A stretch of DNA of 37,187 nucleotides from Hirudo medicinalis (Eukaryota > Annelida > Clitellata > Hirudinida > Hirudinidae), in NCBI GenBank assembly GCA_011800805.1, contig MPNW01000434.1, positions 26,609 to 63,795 on the forward strand, read 5' to 3'. The notes beneath the pieces were generated by a model, which was given only the letters and a program-made list of their open reading frames with translations, was not told the origin of the DNA and made no database searches. Positions 31,651 to 37,187 of this stretch are shown one piece after another. Every line of letters begins with the position of its first letter. Positions within the stretch are counted from its first letter, which is position 1. Position numbers and translations under genes: made by a program.

Positions 31651-33339
31651 TACTGCATTGTCATTTGTTTTCATTTTAAATGTTTCCTTAATCGTTCTTT
31701 CCAAGCTACTAGCTCCTGGGATGAACCGGCAAGCCGGTGTCGTCAGCTGATTGCTTTAACGGTCGTTGGGGCCGCTGTTAATGTTTGAATTTTATAAAAT
31801 CTAAGCCATCCTGTGCTGCACTGTGGAACGCGTCGAGTATATTTTTAAATTTCTTTGTCTTTACTCGTTTAAAATTAAAAGCAAACGATGTGAACTGGAG
31901 CATCGCTTGGTTGCTGGAACGTAGCTGGCCTCAAGTCGAAGCTCGGTTATACCCTTAATTACCAGCAATTGATTGCTTAGCAGTGGTTGTTGCGTGATCT
32001 TAATCTGAACCGCTCATTTTGTTTACTATTTTTCAAAGTTTTACTGAAAAAATCATAATCAGTAGACGTTAGAAAGCGCGCATTGTGCGTGCATCTTATA
32101 TATATGTATAATTAAACGGGTCTGCAGCATTTAAGCGTTGAATGCAATCTAACAAAAGTGCATTTTACAGCCATCATTGTGGAACTAACCAGCATATTTC
32201 AGATTATCTCTACTTTTATTTTCTGCTCAGAATATTTTACTTTAAATTCCTTTGTGATAACCTCATAACCTGATATTCAGAAAACTTTCTCCAGCACTGC
32301 CCCAGATTCTGAGGCCCTGGGCTGATCAAAATAAGTTTTGATGTCTGGACCCACTGTACCAAGGGCCAATTGTTTTTGTGGTTATAATCCTACTCTCACA
32401 TTTTCAACATCTCGTTTTCTGCTTTTCTTTCTTCTGCCTTCTTTAGCAAATAACAAACATGTTTCCATTTAGAGCGCTGTGCTAGTTTCTCTGGGTTTAA
32501 TGTTTTTGTTTTATATTTCAAAATGGCTCTTATACGTTATTATTCTATGGATGAGTGAGTGAGTGAGTTGTGATGTTCATCAATTTCATGTTTAAGAGAA
32601 GTTTCATTCAGTTGAGGCTCTAGGGTGTCTATAAGCCTGCATTGAGCTGACAGGCTACTGACAGGTTTAGAAGCCAAAAAGAGCATTTATTTATTGGCAT
32701 GATGCACATTGGCTCAATAATATTTAAAAAATTATTTGTTACCTTTCTTACGCTTTCTCTTCAAATGACTGTTCCTTGCTATTCTCATGGACACTTTGTT
32801 TTCAGCAGAATTGTGGTCATTACTTATATTAATAATAATAATGGTAATGATAGTGATAATGATGGTAGCGGTAGTAGCAGTAGTAATAATAGTAATAATC
32901 ATAATAATATTAGTTGATTGCGCCTTGACCAAGATTTATATTTACTTCGGCTCACAATAATAATCACGATGGTCTTAATTTATGAATTATGATCAACTGA
33001 TTATAAATATCATCGCATAATTAGATAATAATAATTAAACTAAATATAATCACATAATTGTATTTATAGTCACGTAATTATTATAACTAATTATGGTACA
33101 ACTAACAATCGATTGATCGATAAGTTGTAAATATTGTTTGCTTAAAAGAAGTGAGGTGGTAACAAGCAGAATAATGCCACCTTTTCCATGGCTTTTGGAG
33201 AAGAAGAAAACATCAGCTCAGTGTTTTTGATGATTTGAAAAATACTTGCAATTATTATTAACATAAATACATATTTTTTGGACCTAACAAATAACAAAAT
33301 ACTATCGTGATGTAATGACAACCTAAGGGATTGATAATT

Positions 33340-33545
33340 GTCGTTATTATTGTTGTTGTTATTATTATTATTATTTTTATTATTATTATTATTATTGTTA
33401 TTATTATTATTATTATCTTTATTTAATGTTATTTAAATATTAATTATTATTATTATTAGAATAAATAAAATTAACATTTATTATTATTATTATTATTGCT
33501 GTTATTATTATTGTTATTGTTATTATTAAGATTAATATTAATATT
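33340..33545 (+). repeat. (ATT)n microsatellite cluster
   Basis: Two long ATT/GTT blocks (about 33348-33417 and 33478-33530) are separated by AT-rich sequence. No coding content. Confidence 0.9.
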
Positions 33546-33623
33546 GTTAAGATAGGAGTTGATCATGCTTGCATCAAAGCTAAAGAATTTCTTGTACTTC
33601 CTAACTCCTCAGGAAAAAGAATG

Positions 33624-34612
33624 ATGACGGTAGTGGTGATGGTGACGATGATGATGATGACGATGATGACGATGATGATGATGTCAATAGTCACGGCGGT
33701 GATTATTAGCTTTAACCATTACAAAACGTAATGGTAGCATTGTTAGAGTTGATTACTTTAACATTATCTTCCATCATCATCATCGTCGTCGTCGTCGTCG
33801 TCATCATCGTTGTCGTCATCGTCACCTGGCATCGTGGTTATCCTAATTATCATCATTACCATGATTACTTCTCTAGTATTTATCTATTGTCATGGTGTTT
33901 TGCGATCAGACGCCCCCCTATTTAAAACTGCATCTATAATTATACCCCAGATTTCAACCGTGATAAGTGTTGCTTTTTATAGACCTAGATGGCGGTACTT
34001 TTGCAATGCGTTTTTTTACAAGTTGATAATAATTGTTTACATTATTAAACTATTCTCAATAAAGAAGAGAGAAATAAAACAGAAATGAAAGAGTCAAATC
34101 ATAATTTATTTTTACGGCATAATTTGTCAGCGCCTGTGACACTCGACGTTAATTTAATAAATTTATGACTTAGTTAATAAGTTACTGAGCAGTACATCAA
34201 ATTTAGGAAATTCGGCACCATCATAGTCATCACACATCTTATTATCATTGTCATTTTTTATCATCATCGTCGTCGTCGTCGTCGTCATCATCATCATTGT
34301 CATCACCACAAACATCAGTAACTTCAGATCTCACTCATGGATGGCTGATGCAATGAAATGCAATGGCAGGCATTGGAATAGTGAATAAGCTATGATGCTA
34401 TGATGATGATGACGATGATGGTGATGATGATGATGTTATTGATGAAGTTCATAAATCATTCATTTTTTTGAGTCTTGGCAAATGCACTTTTAATGAGTTA
34501 CTCACTCAAGAGACATCTGCTTGAGCTAATGATGATGATGATGATGATGACAGTGGTTGTTATGGTGGTGATGATGATGATGACGGTGATGGTTGTGGTG
34601 GTGATGGTTGAT
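33624..34612 (+). repeat. cluster of (ATG/ACG) and (ATC/GTC) microsatellites
   Basis: Separate tracts at about 33624-33682 (GATGAC), 33771-33825 (CATCGTC), 34258-34305 (CGTCATC), 34393-34436 (GATGAC) and 34530-34608 (GATGGTG). The tracts alternate in strand sense, so GATGAC-type and GTCATC-type arrays face each other. Open frames through them are artefacts. Confidence 0.85.
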
Positions 34613-35356
34613 AATTATGGTCATGCTGCTATTGATTATGCTTTAAAAAGACATCCCAAGGCCAAGAATCTCATGATATTCTAATAAATTTGTGAGAAAA
34701 AGAATCATGACTTTCAACATGTGCTGATGTTTACAACAACCATTATCATCATCAATATTTATCATCATCGCCATCGTCGTCCTTGTTGTTATATTTTGCA
34801 GTAGAGTTGTTATTATTCTATTTTTTTTATTATTATTCATATTATTAATTACCAGTAACATAGGCCCCTCACGTGGCCATGATGGTTATGCTATTGCTTG
34901 TAAAGGTATTCTTATTACATGTTTTGTTCAGTATGCTGGTTGACATGATTAGAACGCTGACTTACCAATTAATGATGGCATTCATGAGACAAATGATAAT
35001 AATGATAATCTGTTTTATTTGAAAACAGTGGGAGTTTTGATGAAGATAATTTATATAAATATTTACATTTACATGAATTATACATTATATTGGTAGTCTA
35101 ATATTAATATTATTATTATTATGAAATGATTTGTAATTTAGAATTGTAAATCATTGTTTTATTGCAATAACATCTCCAGACTTCATGGTTTGAACAGTCA
35201 GCTGATCAGAGAAGAACAATTGTCAGTTGAAAATGAACAACGTCTGCAATCTCTGATCGATAGCTAAAGAAGACACTTCTTCGCCATTCGAAACCTCAGA
35301 GCTTCAATTCCTCCTTTGGATCGATCCTTTGCTTTCAAACTCGAACTAGAGGGATC

Positions 35357-35632
35357 ATGAAGGCCACCTGCTGGAGCTGCTACAGGTGCATCAAGAGGTC
35401 GAGTCGGGCGAGCAACGGGGGCAATTCCGGGGTCGTCCGAGCACCCCGCCTCCTCAGGGAAAGGTTTTCGGAGGGGGAAGGATCGACGGAAAGGAAGAGG
35501 AGTTCTTCCGGATTCGATTCGGAAGTCTCTTTCCTCGAGAGGAAGATGTCTTCTCTGGAGATGGAGGGTGCTCGGATCTCCTCTGCCTCGGAGGAGTTGA
35601 AGAGTCCGGGACTGGAGGAAGTTTTCTTCGAG
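35357..35632 (+). CDS. probable first coding exon of the sestrin gene
   Basis: A GC-rich open stretch in AT-rich surroundings starts at ATG 35357 (MKATCWSCYRCIKRSS). A phase-0 donor follows TTC GAG (GTTGGA at 35633) after exactly 92 codons, and the next sestrin exon at 36588 also opens in phase 0. The encoded sequence is Cys-rich at its start, then Ser/Glu-rich and probably disordered, ending SPGLEEVFFE. It has no firm similarity to sestrins, whose N-termini vary. The frame stays open to 35686 if not spliced. A longer frame on the opposite strand (35264-35707) is an alternative. The assignment rests on position, phase and composition. Confidence 0.4.
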
Positions 35633-35686
35633 GTTGGAGCCGACACTTTGTCTCGTCTCGTTGATCCGTCGAAGGATCTTGCGTGA

Positions 35687-36587
35687 AAAACAATCGGATG
35701 GATGCATCGATCCAATAATGTTATGTAAAAAACAAATGGAAGAATCGATTGAACAATCTTTTTAAAAAAAAAAAAATAAGGATGCATCGATCGAATAATA
35801 TTACTGAATAATATTATTAATTACTGAATAATATTACTGAATAATATTATTAATTACTGAATAATATTATGCAAAAACAATTGGATGCGTGATCTAGATC
35901 AGTTGCTAGATTACTCACACTAACAATCATCGACTGCTCGTGCCTTGTTAACATAAGTTAAAGGTAAGTTAACATAAGTTAAAGGTAAGGTGACGATGTA
36001 ATGACCTTGATGAGGAGGTTTTGATATCGATCGTCACGTAACAAACTTCGGCAAAGGTTCGGGAGGCCTGCGGAGTGGAACGAGTGAATCGTCGATCACT
36101 TAACAAATCCGGCGAACGGTTTTCACGAACGACCAAAGCCAGCTCGTCCAGGTCGTTTGGAGAATTTTGTCCGACCTGAGAACAATTTAAGCTTCGAGTT
36201 TTGCGTTTTTCCGGTCGTGCGAAAATACCTTCGGAAAGAAACGAGTCGGTTTTGGTGCTCATTAAGCATGCAAAAATAAGTCATAAATAATATCGTGTGC
36301 GTTGTTGTTGTTGTTGTTGTTTTCGTCGTTGCCTTTGTTTGCTTCGACGGGTCGACCCCTCTATTTATCTCTCAAGATTCGGAGTGTTTATTATTGTTGA
36401 TATCAATTAAAAGAAGGAAATTAAAACTGTTAAAATGTTATAAATAAAATTATTCTAACTAAAAGATAAAATGAATGTCTTCCTCGTCATTATTGTTTGA
36501 TGAAACCAGCCGCCGTCATCATCAGCGATGGCATCGTCATCGTAATCATCATTATCATAATCATCATTACCGTAATTACTTTTCTAG
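35687..36587 (+). other. presumed sestrin intron with an unexplained GC-rich patch
   Basis: Contains an ATTACTGAATAATATT tandem array at about 35800-35870, a GC/CpG-rich segment at 36000-36250 with a 97-codon frame on the minus strand, and GTT repeats near 36300. An additional small sestrin exon could be hidden here, but I could not identify one. Confidence 0.4.
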
Positions 36588-36761
36588 GTGACACCTGGAA
36601 TGCCCCTCTCGGTGGACCTAGAGGGGGACTGCCTGGGTCACGTGTACCAGGTGCTCGGCTACCACCATCAGTACCTGGAGGCTTTCCTGGCCTTCCACAA
36701 CTACATGCTCCACGGTCAGTGCCCTCTACCCAGGGAGCATCGGCACTACCTGGCCATAATG
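36588..36761 (+). CDS. sestrin, one conserved internal exon (rest beyond window)
   Basis: Sestrins are stress-induced, leucine-sensing inhibitors of mTORC1 signalling through GATOR2, and have an AhpD-like fold. This 58-codon exon (acceptor TTTCTAG, donor ATG|GTTCGT, phase 0 at both ends) encodes VLGYHHQYLEAFLAFHNYML, then GQCPLPREHRHYLAIM. This matches the family block MGYHPQYLESFLKTQHYLL...GPLPLHYRHYIGIM of human SESN1, at the start of the N-terminal domain. The catalytic-like Cys segment that normally follows (AARHQC) would be in the next exon, outside the window. Which vertebrate sestrin it corresponds to cannot be told. Confidence 0.88.
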
Positions 36762-36869
36762 GTTCGTAAATTCGTATCATCGTCTTCGTCCCCTTTTGGG
36801 CATCGTTATCAAGCCCTCGCTGCATAATGGGCAAGCAAATAGGATTCCGTTTTCAGTACAGGCTCCATT

Positions 36870-37187
36870 CCCAGTGAGGGCAATAATTACTGTCGTTATA
36901 ATAAGATAATGTGATTATTGTTATAATATTAATATAATATAATATAACATAATATAATTATTGTCGCTATAATAACATAATATAATGATTGTCGCTATAA
37001 TAATATAACATAATTATTGTCGCTATAATAACATAATATAATTATTGTCGCTATAATAATATAATATAATTATTGTCGCTATAATAATATAATATAATTA
37101 TTGTCGCTATAATAATATAATATAATTATTGTCGCTATAATAACATAATATAATTATTGTCGCTATAATAACATAATATAATTATTG
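36870..37187 (+). repeat. 28-bp AT-rich satellite in a sestrin intron
   Basis: ATTGTCGCT recurs at 36960, 36988, 37016, 37044, 37072, 37100, 37128 and 37156, and a ninth copy begins at 37184 and runs off the window. The period is exactly 28 bases. Units differ mainly in ATAACAT versus ATAATAT. Degenerate precursor units are visible from about 36870. Confidence 0.96.

Larger units (their letters stand above)
29850..35356. other. long spacer or 5' intron region before sestrin
   Basis: 5.5 kb without a recognised coding exon. About 29.85-32.7 kb is AT-rich unique-looking sequence with short meaningless frames. It has a GC-richer stretch at 30240-30480 that may be a decayed insertion, though no family is recognisable. 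About 32.8-34.8 kb is dominated by ATT and ATC/GTC microsatellites. A pyrimidine-rich CTCCAG near 35178 could be a splice acceptor for a 5' UTR exon of sestrin. Confidence 0.5.

Noticed and set aside
7993..34612. Regular short direct repeats that might suggest CRISPR arrays
   Set aside because: The units are contiguous micro- and minisatellites without unique spacers, and the genome is animal.
35264..35707. 147-codon minus-strand frame, the longest in the window
   Set aside because: It lies opposite the probable sestrin first exon, matches no family and has no splice partner. GC-rich exons often leave long antisense frames. It is kept only as an alternative.

Overview
This is a window of an animal nuclear genome, not a microbe. 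It is AT-rich, the genes are split by many short introns with GT..AG borders, and introns and spacers are full of (ATT)n, (ATC)n and (GAAT)n microsatellites, minisatellites and SINE-like elements. The gene set (SLC25A42, an NPR-type receptor guanylate cyclase, XPR1, RPAIN, sestrin) is generally bilaterian. The repeat style and AT bias suggest a lophotrochozoan such as an annelid or leech, but that is an impression and not a proof.

Layout, left to right. (1) 1-1012, + strand: the last two exons of an SLC25A42-like mitochondrial CoA/ADP carrier, with a poly(A) signal near 1164. (2) 1170-3670: spacer. (3) 3674-14153, + strand: a complete 24-exon membrane guanylate cyclase of the natriuretic peptide receptor type. 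All exon phases join, giving 1,092 residues. Its cyclase domain keeps both metal Asp, the guanine-selecting Glu and Cys and the catalytic Asn, but lacks the usual Arg of the N-T-A-S-R-M-E motif. (4) 14154-16781: spacer between convergent genes, with GC/CpG-rich patches I cannot explain. (5) 26807-16782, - strand: a complete 15-exon XPR1 phosphate exporter (SPX plus EXS domains, 672 residues). (6) 26808-27348: a 541-bp divergent promoter region. (7) 27349-29709, + strand: a complete 7-exon RPAIN (RPA-interacting protein, 227 residues). One of its introns holds two SINE copies head to head and a false one-base assembly gap. (8) 29850-35350: long spacer with a candidate CCAAT/TATA promoter near 31.4-31.65 kb. 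(9) 35357 to the right edge, + strand: the start of a sestrin gene. One sestrin exon is secure (36588-36761) and the upstream first exon is probable. The window ends inside an intron containing a 28-bp tandem satellite.

The genes do not form an operon or pathway. The relationships visible are positional: guanylate cyclase and XPR1 are tail to tail, and XPR1 and RPAIN are head to head and may share a promoter. The clearest biological oddity is the altered catalytic motif of the receptor cyclase. The clearest repeat-level observation is a SINE-like family with several diverged copies, mostly inside introns of these genes.
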